A model generated the notes under the pieces. It was given only the letters and a program-made list of their open reading frames with translations. It searched no databases and was not told the origin of the DNA. A program made the translations under genes and the position numbers. From Planctomycetota bacterium (GTDB lineage: Bacteria; Planctomycetota; UBA8108; UBA1146), in assembly GCA_002711105.1 (NCBI GenBank), contig PAIH01000023.1, positions 1 through 52,879 on the forward strand: a stretch of DNA of 52,879 bases. Direction: 5' to 3'. How positions within the stretch are numbered: position 1 is the first letter of the stretch; each line of letters begins with the position of its first letter. This document shows, piece after piece, positions 26,411 to 36,619 of this stretch.

Positions 26411-29338
26411 ATGTCAAATAAACCGAACATAGCCACTCTGATGCTCGCTTTTCTTGTCGGTACATTTTCTCCAGATCTTGTTTCCTCGATGGAACAGGAT
26501 TGGCAATCGGTTCCGGTTCCGGGGCGATGGGAATCGGTATTCGGGAAACACGACGGTTACGCCTGGCTCAAGGCCTATGTGGTCTTGCCCAAAGAATGGG
26601 CGGGGCAGGAACTGACCCTTCACGCCGGTCGCATCGATGACTCTGACGAAACCTACTTCAACGGCGAAAAGGTCGGTGGGAAGGGAGTCCTGGCTCCCGG
26701 TGGTCGAGGAGCTTCAAACGTTGATCGTGTCTATAGCATTCCCGGTCGAGTAGTTCGCGAAGGAGCGAACCTCATCAGTATCAGGATTTATGACATCGGG
26801 GGTGCTGGCGGTATCACCGGGGGAACCATTTTGATCAAGGGCCCTACCAGTAGCATCGATCTGTCCGGAGGTACCTGGCTCGGACGCAAAGGAGATGATC
26901 TGGCCTGGAAGGACTGGACGGTTCCGGTCGATTCACTGCAGGCGACCTTGTTGGCGCGACAGTATCTGATGACCCAGGGCGAGGGGGCGATCGCTCCGGG
27001 AGGAGGGATGCCGCTGTCGGGTCACCTGCAACGTCCGGAAGGCAATCAGCTGCTCTGGTATCGATTCCCGGCGGGCAAGACCTGGACCGAGGGATTGCCG
27101 GTTGGAAATGGTCGGCTAGGAGCGATGGTGCTGGGCGGGCCACGCAACTGGAAGTTGCAGATGAACGAGGATGGGATCTGGGCAGGGACACCAGCGGATC
27201 GAGTTCGACACGGTGCCCATCAATATCTTGGTGAAGCACGCGAACTTCTTTTCGAGGGTCAGGTCGTCGAGGCGCAGAAGTTGATGCAGAAGCAGTTCAT
27301 GAGTGCGCGTTGGACTCGTTCTTATCAGACTCTCGCTGACTTGACCTTCCATCAAACGGGTATTTCGGAAGCAACGAATTACCGTCGCTGGCTCGATCTG
27401 GATGAAGCGGAAGTATCCGAACAATTCACCAGTATGGGAGTCACCCATCGCCGACGTGTCATCGCCAGTCGTCCCGATGAGTGCCTGGCGGTGATCCTCG
27501 ATGCCGATCGTGCTGGATCGATCTCTATCGATCTGGGTCTGGGGCGACAGACCGGAGCGCAACTGCTCGAACCGACTCGTATTCAGGGTCAGCAGGGATG
27601 GCTTCGCTTTGGTGGTCGAGCCAGCCATGGAGATCAACATCCAGGTTCGCACTTCGAGTGCCAGCTGAGTGTCATGGCGCAGGGGGGATCGGTTCGCCGC
27701 AACGGTAATCGGATCGCCATTCAAGGTGCTGATACCGTGCTTCTGCTGGTCAGTGCCGATAGCGATCCGCAAGGTGATTTTGATCCGATACGATTAACTG
27801 CGGTTCACGGCAAACTGGAGGAGCAACAAGATCTCTCTGGCTGGTATGACTCATTTCGGAAACGTCATGTCACGGATCATTCTTCTTTGATGGGCCGGGT
27901 CGATCTGCAGCTGGGGACTGCGGAAATGCGTCAACTGCCGACCGATGAACGGATTCGGTCGATCAGGAGTGGAAAAGAAGATGTGGATCTGGTGGCCACT
28001 TTCTTCCAGTTCGGCCGCTACCTTCAGATTGCTTCTTCGCGGCCCGGCTGTCTTCCGGCAAATTTGCAAGGACTATGGAGCCACCACATCTCGGCACCGT
28101 GGAATTCTGACTATCACACCAACATCAACTTGCAGATGAACTACTGGCCGGCTGAGGTGACGAATCTAGCCGAATGTCACGAGCCTCTCTTCGACTTCAT
28201 CGATGCTCTGGTAGTTCGCGGGCAAGAGACTGCCCGGGAGCTTTACGACGCGCCTGGTTGGGTAGCTCACCACACCAGCGACGTGCATGCCTTCACCGTG
28301 CCCATCGGTCGGACGGTGTGGGGGTTGTGGCCACTGGGGGGAGCCTGGTTGTGTCGACACCTGTGGGAGCACTACCAATTTGGTGGAGATGAGCAGTTTT
28401 TACGGGAGCGTGCATGGCCGGTTCTTCGTGGTGCCTGTCAGTTCTTCGTTGCTTACCTGGTCGAAGATCCATCGACCGGCAAGCTGGTGAGTGGCCCTTC
28501 ATCTTCACCAGAGAATGCCTACCGAACTCCGGATGGACAGGTGGCGGACGTAGGAATGGGAAATGCGATGGATCAACAGATCATCTGGGATCTGTTCACC
28601 ATGACACTCAAGAGTGCCGAAGTGCTCGGTATCGAGGACGAGTTGGTTTCTGCCATTCGAACCGCGCGTACAAAATTGGCTCGCCCGGTCATCGGCGATG
28701 ATGGTCGCATCCTCGAATGGTCAAGACCTTGGGAAGAAGTGGAACCAGGTCATCGGCACATGAGTCACCTGTACGCTCTTCATCCGGGGGAGGAATGGAC
28801 ACGTGAATCCTCACCTGAATACATCGAGGCCGCTCGTCGCTCCATCGATTATCGTCTGGCACATGGCGGAGGACATACTGGTTGGAGTCGCGCCTGGTTG
28901 CTCAACTTTTTCGCTCGGTTAGGGGATGGGGAAAAGGTCGCCGAGAGCATCCGGCTGCAACTGGCGAAGTCGACTCTTCCCAACCTTTTGGATGATCACC
29001 CACCCTTTCAGATCGATGGAAACTTTGGAGCGACTGCCGGTATCGCCGAGGCACTGGTCCAGTCACACGGGGGTGTGTTGCGGCTACTTCCGGCTCTTCC
29101 GAATTCCTGGGCATCGCGAGGAAAGGTCACAGGTCTACGCACCCGATTTGGGGTGGAAGTTACACTCACCTGGCAGAAGGGTCAGATCATCGAAGCACGA
29201 TTGATGCCTTTCAGAAGTCAGCGACTCGCCGTTCATTACGGTTCTGAGTCAGTCGAGGTGGACTTGGTGAAGGATCGGGAAATTGTACTGACATCGATCG
29301 ATGGAAAACTGGATCGGATTCCGTCGACCGAACAATGA
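26411..29338 (+). CDS. Glycoside hydrolase family 95 (alpha-L-fucosidase-like), exported, with extra N-terminal binding module
   Basis: The start is ATG 26411 behind CAGGAGG, not the track start 26297. After a signal peptide (ATLMLAFLVGTFSPDLVSS) comes a galactose-binding-like beta-sandwich of about 150 residues (VPVPGRWESVFG, GRIDDSDETYFNGE, GGAGGITGG). The GH95 enzyme follows: LPVGNGRLGAMVLGG, TNINLQMNYWPAEVTNLAE, GPSSSPENAYRT, HRHMSHLYALHPGEEWT and HPPFQIDGNFGATAGIAEAL. The Asn pair in NINLQMN, the Glu in SPEN and the Asp in QIDGN correspond to the catalytic residues described for the Bifidobacterium GH95 enzyme. It probably removes L-fucose or L-galactose from algal or other glycans. The stop overlaps the ATG 29335 of the next ORF. 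Confidence 0.92.
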   Translation: MSNKPNIATLMLAFLVGTFSPDLVSSMEQDWQSVPVPGRWESVFGKHDGYAWLKAYVVLPKEWAGQELTLHAGRIDDSDETYFNGEKVGGKGVLAPGGRGASNVDRVYSIPGRVVREGANLISIRIYDIGGAGGITGGTILIKGPTSSIDLSGGTWLGRKGDDLAWKDWTVPVDSLQATLLARQYLMTQGEGAIAPGGGMPLSGHLQRPEGNQLLWYRFPAGKTWTEGLPVGNGRLGAMVLGGPRNWKLQMNEDGIWAGTPADRVRHGAHQYLGEARELLFEGQVVEAQKLMQKQFMSARWTRSYQTLADLTFHQTGISEATNYRRWLDLDEAEVSEQFTSMGVTHRRRVIASRPDECLAVILDADRAGSISIDLGLGRQTGAQLLEPTRIQGQQGWLRFGGRASHGDQHPGSHFECQLSVMAQGGSVRRNGNRIAIQGADTVLLLVSADSDPQGDFDPIRLTAVHGKLEEQQDLSGWYDSFRKRHVTDHSSLMGRVDLQLGTAEMRQLPTDERIRSIRSGKEDVDLVATFFQFGRYLQIASSRPGCLPANLQGLWSHHISAPWNSDYHTNINLQMNYWPAEVTNLAECHEPLFDFIDALVVRGQETARELYDAPGWVAHHTSDVHAFTVPIGRTVWGLWPLGGAWLCRHLWEHYQFGGDEQFLRERAWPVLRGACQFFVAYLVEDPSTGKLVSGPSSSPENAYRTPDGQVADVGMGNAMDQQIIWDLFTMTLKSAEVLGIEDELVSAIRTARTKLARPVIGDDGRILEWSRPWEEVEPGHRHMSHLYALHPGEEWTRESSPEYIEAARRSIDYRLAHGGGHTGWSRAWLLNFFARLGDGEKVAESIRLQLAKSTLPNLLDDHPPFQIDGNFGATAGIAEALVQSHGGVLRLLPALPNSWASRGKVTGLRTRFGVEVTLTWQKGQIIEARLMPFRSQRLAVHYGSESVEVDLVKDREIVLTSIDGKLDRIPSTEQ

Positions 29339-29397
29339 TGCCTGTTGGCAAACAGGTACAATCGGATGGACCCCGTTCTCTACTGGAGGAGCTACCT

Positions 29398-31512
29398 TTG
29401 AATTCTCGTAACCTGCTCATCGCGGGAGGCATCATCCTCTCTCTCGTGGTGGCGGTTTTCCTTCTTCTACCTGATGATCCCGGCCCCCGTACAGGATCCG
29501 GGACCGTCGGTGCTGAATCTCAGACCGGTTATGGCAGCGGCACCCCTGGAAAATCTGAGGCGGATGCGGCAACCAATAATTCGGAGGGCTCCAGTTCTTT
29601 CGGAAATGGTAGCGGAGGTGGCGATCGGACCGGCAGTGACCAAGGTTTGCCAGGAAGACGTTTCCGCAACGAAGGTAGGCAAAACAGCAGCAGAGACGAT
29701 GGCTCTTTCGGCAATGGTAGAGAATTCGAACCCGGTGATTCCTTCGACGATCGGGACAGGAGTAATTCGCCCAACAATCGCCGCAGAAACAGTCGTTCCG
29801 ATCGATCGGGCGGGAACTCGCGTGGCGGGTCTTCAGGTTCCGGAGCTACTCCGGAGGGAATGGTGCGAATCGGTGGAGAAGTGGTGGTGGAGAATGACCC
29901 GACTGCCGGATCCTCTCTTTCCGGGCAGCTTCAAATCGGTGTCTCCGGCGCTTCTCGATCGATTTCTGTCGCTCATGGACGCTTCACGACCAATATCCCG
30001 GCGGATGCTTCTATTCGTTTGTTCAGTGCCGTACTGGAAGGAAAGCCCGCCCGAGTGATCTCGCCGACCACGGCGGTTCCGGCACGGTCTGCAACTTCGA
30101 TGCGAGTTGTGGTTCGATACGATTCGCTGGCCATCTTGCACCTTCTTTCGGCAGAGACGGGCGAACCGTTGATCGATGTAGAGGTGCTCCGGGCGCAGGA
30201 TTACACCAGAAGTTCCCTGGCTCATCCTGGCTGGGCATTGCCCCAAGATTCTCAAATCGTTTCCGAAGAATCTCCCGTGGCTCTCGATGGAAGGATTGGA
30301 TTGATCGGATCCGCGGTTGCGATCCATGCCAGAGCTGCAGGTCATGAATGGAAACGAGTCACTGTTGACCTCGTGGATGGAGGCGAGAGAGAACTGACGC
30401 TTCAGCGTAGTGGGGCATTGAGTCTCAATTTCATCGGAGACAGTGAACGAGAAAGCGTGATGCTTCGGCTGCGAGAAATCGGCCAGGGCGGTGCTCCTTA
30501 CCTGGAGGTTCCAGTCAGCGCGGGCACGACCCAGCTTGCGGACGGGATTTTACCCGGTACCTGGGTCGCCTCGCTGGAGATTGGCCACTGGGCTCACCAA
30601 CCAGAAATCCTGGATGAAGTAGAGATAGAGCTTCTCGCTGGAGATCTTCTGGATGTGGTTCTGGAAATTCCACCCGACGATGAAGAACGGGTAGACGTTT
30701 CCGGGAGTGTGTTTATTCCTGCGGGTTGGTATTTCAATTTCTTTTCGGTAAGGCTGCGACCAACCGGCCCAGGAAGCGATCCTGTCAATGAAACCGTGCA
30801 GATACACAGCAGCGAAATGGAAAGTGAAGCCGGTAGCGGTGGTACTCTCTGGTTCTGGGGTCCAGTTTCTGTAAAGCAAGGGCCCTACGGAATTCTGGTC
30901 TTGCCGGTCGGCTATGGAGATCTTTTTGAAGTCGGTGAAGAAGGTCTACCCGATGTGTACATCGAACTTCCGCCACCAGTTGATATTTCGGTGCAAACGA
31001 TGCTGGCAGATGGAAGTGGTGTTGCTACCCCTAATTTGATTCGCTGGGCACCTGTACATCCGCCAGGGGTACCCGGAGCAGGGGCGGTTCCTGTTGGGCC
31101 GGGTGACAACGGGTATTTCGAGTTTCAAGTACCTATCGGTTCCGTGATGCTTTCCTGCTCTGATATTGCATATCGTCCCAAACACCAGCTGGAACAGGTG
31201 ACTCTCGGTGGCGAGAACGCGTTCACGATGTTGCTCGAACCCGCAATGGGAATGATTCTCTACCTCGAGGAGGACGGTACTTCAGTACCTTGGGATCTGG
31301 CCTGGCATCCAACGGTTCAGGCCCAGGGTCACGGCGGTACGGTGGTAACGCGCGGGCGAACCGGGGTTGGATATCGATTACTGGTCAGTGAGCCCGGTAT
31401 TTACGTGGTCGAAGTTCCAGAGTTGCCGGACTTCCTTCCGGTCAGTCCGGTCCAGGTCAATGTTTTGCCGGGAGTAGTGATCGAGACCGTGATCGAGATC
31501 CAGGCGGAATAA
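29398..31512 (+). CDS. Anchored protein with Ser/Gly/Asn/Arg-rich linker and beta-sandwich repeats, unknown function
   Basis: The track start ATG 29335 overlaps the GH95 stop but lacks a ribosome site; TTG 29398 has GGAGGA eight bases upstream and opens a signal anchor (NLLIAGGIILSLVVAVFLLLP). Next comes a low-complexity linker of about 110 residues rich in Ser, Gly, Asn, Arg and Asp (GNGSGGGDRTGSDQ, RDRSNSPNNRRRNSR). The remaining 500 or so residues look like several carboxypeptidase-regulatory-like beta-sandwiches (ILHLLSAETGEPLIDVEVL, VAIHARAAGHEWKRVTVDL). No catalytic motif is seen. It is probably a periplasmic or surface structural or binding protein tethered to the inner membrane. I do not recognise the family. 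Confidence 0.78.
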   Translation: MNSRNLLIAGGIILSLVVAVFLLLPDDPGPRTGSGTVGAESQTGYGSGTPGKSEADAATNNSEGSSSFGNGSGGGDRTGSDQGLPGRRFRNEGRQNSSRDDGSFGNGREFEPGDSFDDRDRSNSPNNRRRNSRSDRSGGNSRGGSSGSGATPEGMVRIGGEVVVENDPTAGSSLSGQLQIGVSGASRSISVAHGRFTTNIPADASIRLFSAVLEGKPARVISPTTAVPARSATSMRVVVRYDSLAILHLLSAETGEPLIDVEVLRAQDYTRSSLAHPGWALPQDSQIVSEESPVALDGRIGLIGSAVAIHARAAGHEWKRVTVDLVDGGERELTLQRSGALSLNFIGDSERESVMLRLREIGQGGAPYLEVPVSAGTTQLADGILPGTWVASLEIGHWAHQPEILDEVEIELLAGDLLDVVLEIPPDDEERVDVSGSVFIPAGWYFNFFSVRLRPTGPGSDPVNETVQIHSSEMESEAGSGGTLWFWGPVSVKQGPYGILVLPVGYGDLFEVGEEGLPDVYIELPPPVDISVQTMLADGSGVATPNLIRWAPVHPPGVPGAGAVPVGPGDNGYFEFQVPIGSVMLSCSDIAYRPKHQLEQVTLGGENAFTMLLEPAMGMILYLEEDGTSVPWDLAWHPTVQAQGHGGTVVTRGRTGVGYRLLVSEPGIYVVEVPELPDFLPVSPVQVNVLPGVVIETVIEIQAE

Positions 31513-31548
31513 CCGCCAGGGAAAAAGTCGAAACAGCGATCTTCTCCG

Positions 31549-34176
31549 CTAGGATTTTTCTTTTACAACCAGTTCCTCGACACGGCCGTCTTTGAATACC
31601 TGCCAGCTGATGTCGTCATCCGAGCCGGGTTCTCCGTCTGGCCCAGAACTGACGATGCGTGCCCATTCAGTTTCATCTGTGGAATCGAAAACGGCGAAAT
31701 TCTGCCCCCATGGATCGATCAATGCGAACGGGTCCATCTCTCCGAGGATTCTGGCGGCTGCAGGAACTGGCTGACCATTACCACTATTCATCTTCTTGGC
31801 AATTTCCTTACCGAGTTTCAGGGCAGCAATATTGGCTTCGATTCTCATTCTTTCATCTCGATCAGTTTGCATCGGATTGGACCGGTCCTGATCGGGTCTA
31901 ATTTGAATCCGCTGTTCATCGATTTCTGGAGGAAATACGTTGTTGCTACGATCAGCGTCCGCAATTTCCATGTAAGAATCGATTTCAACTCGCATCACCG
32001 GTGCGCGAGTGACGAGTAGTTTCGAGATCACTCGTGGATCCTGCCTCCACACCTCGGCGGGAAGGCGGAAATCTTCTGTTTCTCCTGATTCGTAGGTGAC
32101 AGTCAAGGGGACCGGCATCATCAGTCCACCAAAGTTTCTCAGCTGAATGACCGTGAAGTTCCAGGGCCGCTGGATCAGTTCCGCATCTCCGTCTTCGAGG
32201 CGGGCCAGGAATCTCTCGTACCCTCGACGATCTTTTTCGGTCACGTCCAGTTCATCGAACGAGTTGTAAAAATCGAGAAGTTCTGGATATCGTTCGGTCC
32301 GAATGGTCAGGCCCTCGTTGTTTTGTCTGCTGATCCACTCCGGGTCAGAATCGCGCTCCGCCTTTTGAATCGGCTTCTCTACTTCAGGGTCTCCCGTATC
32401 GAGATGGAACCGAACGACCCGGTCGATGGCGAGATCACAGTGGTCAGTGGAGTAAAACCAACCGCGCCAGAACCAATCGAGATCAATTCCGGAAGCGTCT
32501 TCCAGGGTTCTGAACAGATCGGCAGGTTCAGGCCTACGGAAAGCCCAACGACTTGAGTATTCACGGAAGGCGAAGTCGAACAGTTCACGACCCAGGACAC
32601 TTTCCCGCAGGATGTTGAGCGCTGTGGCTGGTTTCGCGTAAGCATTATTTCCGAACTGCAACAATTGCTCACTGTTGGTCATGATCGGTACTTGGTGGGT
32701 ACTGGTAGTGAAGCCGACGATGTTACGGGCTTCTCCTCTTCTTGACGGGTACTTCTCTTCCCATAATTGTTCCGCGACAAATTGAACAAAGGTGTTCAAG
32801 CCTTCGTCCATCCAGGTCCACTGGCGTTCGTCCGAGTTGATGATCATCGGGAACCAGTTGTGACCAACCTCGTGGATGATCACTCCGATGAGACCATACT
32901 TGGTTCGCTCGGAGTAAGTTCCGTCCTCTTCGGGTCGAGGTCCGTTGAAGCAGATCATCGGGTATTCCATGCCGCCGACCGGGCCGTTGACGCTGATGGC
33001 CACCGGGTAAGGATACGGGATCGACATCTGGGAGTAGACTTCTACCGTGTGTGCGACTGCATGAGTCGAGTATCGACTCCAGAGAGGTTCTCCCTCGTTG
33101 GGATAGAACGACATCGCCATCGTATGATCTCCGCCGGGTACGCTCACGCCCATCGCATCCCAGATGAACTTGGGTGAGGCTGCCCAGGCGAAGTCGCGCA
33201 CGTTCTTGGCGACGAAGATCCAGGTTTTTTCTCCTTTAGTTTCTGTCTTCTCGTTCACAAGAGCTTCCTCCGGGGTGACGATGAAGATCGGGCGATGGGA
33301 AGTTTTTGCGGCCCGAAATCGTTCCTGCTGGTCGGAGGTCAACACGTCTCCTGTGTTTACCAGGTTGCCACTGGCAGTGACGATGAAAGTACTCGGTGCC
33401 GTGATGGCGACCCTGTAGTCACCGAACTCAAGTGTGAATTCCCCGCTCCCGATGAACTGCTTGTGCTGCCAGCCCGTGTAATCGGTGTAGGCGCACATTC
33501 TGGGGAACCACTGTGCGATTTCGTAGATAGCGTTCTCGGCCTCATCGAACCACTCGTAGCCGCCACGAGCTCGAAGAAGATCGGCGTTGACGATGAAATT
33601 CTTCCACTCCACCTCGTATTCGATGACGTCCCCAGGTTTCAATGGATAGGGGAGATCGATCCTCATCATCGTGTCGACGATCACGTGAGCCAGGTCGGAA
33701 CCGTTGGCATCCTTCACTCCCAGGATGTCACAACCGCCTTGAAATTCTTCTTCAAAGGCAAGGCGGCGGAGCCAGCCGATGCTCTGTTCTTGTTCGAGAC
33801 CTTCTGCATCAGTGAGATTTCCGATCGATTCGTTACGGAATCGGTTTTGATCCAGTTGCATCCACAGATAGGTCAGGGTGTGAGGAGATTGATTGTGATA
33901 GGTGACGGTCTCCTTGCCGTGAAGACTATGGGTCTCGGCATCCAGGGTGACTGCGATGTCCATGTCTGCGCGTTGTTGCCAGTACCCGGGGCCAGGTGCT
34001 CCGGAAGCAAGACGCGTTTCAGTAGGTGTCGGAAGCACGTCATCGAGCTGTCGGAATGGATCCTCGCGTTCAATCTTGTCGATGACGAGAAATGGAGGAG
34101 GAACATCGTCATGAGGGTCATGTGCCGACAGCGTGGTGGAAAAAGTGAGTAGAGAGAAGAAAATGACTGAGCGCAT
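31549..34176 (-). CDS. Secreted M1-family zinc metallopeptidase
   Basis: A signal peptide (MRSVIFFSLLTFSTTLSAH) leads into an M1 aminopeptidase-type protein of 875 residues. The gluzincin motif HEVGHNWFPMIINSDERQW is followed by the third ligand in WMDEGLNTFVQF. The substrate-binding GxMEN-like loop reads GGMEYP, so the usual Asn is Tyr. The N-terminal beta-domain is recognisable (AVTLDAETHSLHGKETVTYHN), and a C-terminal extension carries a charged Asp/Arg-rich segment. This pattern fits the M1 peptidases of Bacteroidetes and planctomycetes thought to digest peptides outside the cytoplasm. It is transcribed alone, with a short upstream gap of about 190 bases in which I see only a weak inverted repeat (CGTTAT/ATAACG). 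Confidence 0.9.
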   Translation of the reverse strand: MRSVIFFSLLTFSTTLSAHDPHDDVPPPFLVIDKIEREDPFRQLDDVLPTPTETRLASGAPGPGYWQQRADMDIAVTLDAETHSLHGKETVTYHNQSPHTLTYLWMQLDQNRFRNESIGNLTDAEGLEQEQSIGWLRRLAFEEEFQGGCDILGVKDANGSDLAHVIVDTMMRIDLPYPLKPGDVIEYEVEWKNFIVNADLLRARGGYEWFDEAENAIYEIAQWFPRMCAYTDYTGWQHKQFIGSGEFTLEFGDYRVAITAPSTFIVTASGNLVNTGDVLTSDQQERFRAAKTSHRPIFIVTPEEALVNEKTETKGEKTWIFVAKNVRDFAWAASPKFIWDAMGVSVPGGDHTMAMSFYPNEGEPLWSRYSTHAVAHTVEVYSQMSIPYPYPVAISVNGPVGGMEYPMICFNGPRPEEDGTYSERTKYGLIGVIIHEVGHNWFPMIINSDERQWTWMDEGLNTFVQFVAEQLWEEKYPSRRGEARNIVGFTTSTHQVPIMTNSEQLLQFGNNAYAKPATALNILRESVLGRELFDFAFREYSSRWAFRRPEPADLFRTLEDASGIDLDWFWRGWFYSTDHCDLAIDRVVRFHLDTGDPEVEKPIQKAERDSDPEWISRQNNEGLTIRTERYPELLDFYNSFDELDVTEKDRRGYERFLARLEDGDAELIQRPWNFTVIQLRNFGGLMMPVPLTVTYESGETEDFRLPAEVWRQDPRVISKLLVTRAPVMRVEIDSYMEIADADRSNNVFPPEIDEQRIQIRPDQDRSNPMQTDRDERMRIEANIAALKLGKEIAKKMNSGNGQPVPAAARILGEMDPFALIDPWGQNFAVFDSTDETEWARIVSSGPDGEPGSDDDISWQVFKDGRVEELVVKEKS

Positions 34177-34362
34177 GTTGACCGCCTTCTAGAAGGAAAG
34201 ACCCAGGGCTTCCGCCAGAATTCGCAGAATTCCACAGAAATGGGCCGCTCCAGCAAATACCGGATGGTGCGAACATGATAAGGCTTGCCCCTGAAGGACA
34301 CCACCATCTGGCAGGTCGTCAGCAGATAGCGTTATCGATGGCAGATGCAATAACGAACGATT

Positions 34363-34602
34363 TTAGAGAGAGGAATGAGACCCATCACAAAAAGGCGCTC
34401 CAGCGGTTTTCTTGCAGGCACAGAGGGCCACTTTGCGCTCTTCATCCAGCTCGAATTTCACCGGTGCCATGCCAGAGCCTGCGTGACTTCCATCGCAGAA
34501 TGGATGATTGCCAGATTTACCGCATGCACACCAAGCGTAAGTGCCCGGTTGCAAATCCATGACGATTGGTTTGGTGTCTACAATTATCGGTTCCTCGTTC
34601 AT
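34363..34602 (-). CDS. Double CDGSH-type iron-sulfur protein
   Basis: ATG 34602 gives a compact 79-residue protein; the track start 34725 lies inside the upstream transglutaminase gene. Two CDGSH motifs are complete: CACGKSGNHPFCDGSH and CACKKTAGAPFCDGSH. Each supplies three Cys and one His for a [2Fe-2S] cluster, so this is a tandem mitoNEET-like protein as found in many bacteria. No signal peptide is present, so it is cytoplasmic and probably an electron carrier or cluster donor. It starts 16 bases after the transglutaminase-like gene and is likely in its transcript, though a functional link is unclear. Confidence 0.92.
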   Translation of the reverse strand: MNEEPIIVDTKPIVMDLQPGTYAWCACGKSGNHPFCDGSHAGSGMAPVKFELDEERKVALCACKKTAGAPFCDGSHSSL

Positions 34603-34618
34603 ATGTAGCCCTTCCGTT

Positions 34619-35623
34619 TCAACTGCCGGGGATGTCCGTCCAGAAACAGTTACTCTTGACGCTGCTGAAACTCGTATTGCCAATTTCAGCATAAGGATTG
34701 ACGAAGTAGTTGAGTGGGGCACCACTTTGAGCAGGGCTCAAGATGATGTCCCGACCCGTATTGAGCGTAACCCGGTTGCCGGTATGAGATCCGAAGAACT
34801 TATCCTTGTTAGCGATTGACCGGTCTGCTTCTGAGATATCTACAGGGACCCAACCTTGACCGGCAACATGGAATTCAGCCCAGCAGTGATAGCCTTTGGT
34901 TTTGTACTCTCCGTTGACCACGTCATATCTGCCCCACATGCCGATCTGGAAACGAGACGGAATTTCGTCAGCGAGACATAGAGCAGTGAAATAAGTGTGG
35001 AAGTCGGTGCAGTTTCCCTTGCCGATATCACAGGCATGAATGATGTCGCCGCGACCCCAGCCTTTGTGGTTCTTGTCGTAGGTCATCTTGTCGAGAATGT
35101 GATCGTAGAATGCCCGAGCCTTTCCGATGGTCGATTCTATTCCCTCCGTTAACCTGGCAGATTCGTTCTTCACTTGAGGAGTGACGAAGCAGAGTGTCGA
35201 AGGTTTGAGATAGATGTCCATCTCGTCGCCCTGAATCGGATTTGATTCGTTTTGACGGTACGTCTTCTGATCGATGGAATACTCATGGCGTGCGACATCG
35301 TATTCGACGGTAAAGTCCATTTGCGATGCAGAACATGCTCCCTCGAAGTAGTACATCAAATTGCCGTATTTTGCTTCTCTATTGAGGCTGCCCGGCACCG
35401 GCCCCGTTACAGCCATGTTGGTGATCTTCTGGTGAATGTCGTCTTGAGGAACGGGAATCCACAGCCGGAAATCTGCGCCCAAGGGGCAGTCTTTCATGCT
35501 GGTGACGTAGCGGATATGAAAGCTCCGCTCTAGATCGCCAACCTGAATTGATTTGTAGGAAGTGGTGTTGCAACCGAAGACCACTACGAGCGACAGTAGC
35601 AAAACAACGTGGTTGAGTTTCAA
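34619..35623 (-). CDS. Transglutaminase-like lipoprotein
   Basis: The track begins at TTG 35641; a second TTG at 35623 has AGGAG six bases upstream and gives an ideal lipoprotein signal (KLNHVVLLLSLVVVFGC), so I prefer it. The papain-like transglutaminase core has its triad in GNCTDFHTYFTALC (Cys), GYHCWAEFHV (His) and WVPVDISEADR (Asp). Preceding beta-strands (ADFRLWIPVPQDDIHQKI) are the usual N-terminal domain. Bacterial members act as cysteine peptidases or cross-linking enzymes; here the enzyme would sit on the periplasmic side of a membrane. It is upstream of and close to the CDGSH gene. Confidence 0.88.
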   Translation of the reverse strand: MKLNHVVLLLSLVVVFGCNTTSYKSIQVGDLERSFHIRYVTSMKDCPLGADFRLWIPVPQDDIHQKITNMAVTGPVPGSLNREAKYGNLMYYFEGACSASQMDFTVEYDVARHEYSIDQKTYRQNESNPIQGDEMDIYLKPSTLCFVTPQVKNESARLTEGIESTIGKARAFYDHILDKMTYDKNHKGWGRGDIIHACDIGKGNCTDFHTYFTALCLADEIPSRFQIGMWGRYDVVNGEYKTKGYHCWAEFHVAGQGWVPVDISEADRSIANKDKFFGSHTGNRVTLNTGRDIILSPAQSGAPLNYFVNPYAEIGNTSFSSVKSNCFWTDIPGS

Positions 35624-35761
35624 TGTTGACTCCTGAGTCAAAAAATATCCACTGCTACCAAATGGTAAAGTTCGACAGGGAAAGCGAACACCAACGATTT
35701 TCCATCAACAACCAAATAGACCGCGAATATATTTTGAGTTCAAGTGTTGCCGGAAAAAATT

Positions 35762-36619
35762 CTACTCTGGATTTATATCTTCATCGGCGGTGTTCTCAGG
35801 ATTGGATTGGCGGATTTCCTTGGTTCGGTTTGTGATATCTGCTCCGAGTTGTTCAAATCCAGATTCCTCCAGGGTTTCCTTGATCAGCTGTTCGACCCGT
35901 TCCTGCGACCACCCTTCCCGGCCCTGAGCGTGAACACCCAGGATGATGGCGTCCTGAACACTATTGAGAATTTTAGATACGTACCTCTTGGCTATTGCGA
36001 CCACCGGAGTGAGCAGGATGCGCTGGAGAGTGCTCATATCCTCTTTTTCCATGAGGAACAGGAGGATTTCGTCCACGGCAGCATTGACCCGTGTTGCAGT
36101 CGGGATCACCACAGCATCTTTCCAGAGCATGGGGGGGCGTGGGGTCGGTGATTCGAGAATGCCGGGAATCATGCTCAACATCGCTTGTACGACCTTGTCA
36201 TTGTCCTCGATCCCCTTGGTGCCTTTGCGCTGGGCTTCCTTTTTCATCGATTCTTGGAGAGTGGGTATCGGTTTTCCTGAGATTCGAGAGAGGCCCTGAA
36301 TGCCTGCATCGAGTAGTTCCTCATCGATGGGATCAGCGTTAGAGACCGCGACGAAGAGGATCTGTCGCGGTTCCTCACCGGTCTTCCTCTGGAAAAGCTT
36401 CGCAGCGTCCTCTGCCTTCTGGGCGACCTCACGTGCGGCCCGAGAAGTGGTGGCGTAGACCTGGACACCTTCAGAATTGTAGAGATCTCGGTTCCATGCT
36501 CTCAACGGTAAGTCTCGTCGTTCTTCGATTCGTTCCACCTGGCGACACCCCGTGGAGAAGAGCAGAAGAATTGCCACTAACGAGAGGATAGAATCGAGTG
36601 ATCGGGTTCTGGGTGTCAT
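35762..36619 (-). CDS. Hypothetical lipoprotein
   Basis: I do not recognise this family. ATG 36625 immediately abuts the ribosome site, so ATG 36619, six bases further on, is more likely. The N-terminus (SLDSILSLVAILLLFSTGC) is a clear lipobox signal. The mature protein is about 260 residues, mainly helical and charged. A segment EVAQKAEDAAKLFQRKTGEEPR could pair as a coiled coil, and the later part contains RILLTPVVAIAKRYVSKILNSVQDAIILG, which is amphipathic. The C-terminal 50 residues are rich in Glu, Arg and Asn. It is divergent from the subtilase gene. Confidence 0.72.
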   Translation of the reverse strand: MTPRTRSLDSILSLVAILLLFSTGCRQVERIEERRDLPLRAWNRDLYNSEGVQVYATTSRAAREVAQKAEDAAKLFQRKTGEEPRQILFVAVSNADPIDEELLDAGIQGLSRISGKPIPTLQESMKKEAQRKGTKGIEDNDKVVQAMLSMIPGILESPTPRPPMLWKDAVVIPTATRVNAAVDEILLFLMEKEDMSTLQRILLTPVVAIAKRYVSKILNSVQDAIILGVHAQGREGWSQERVEQLIKETLEESGFEQLGADITNRTKEIRQSNPENTADEDINPE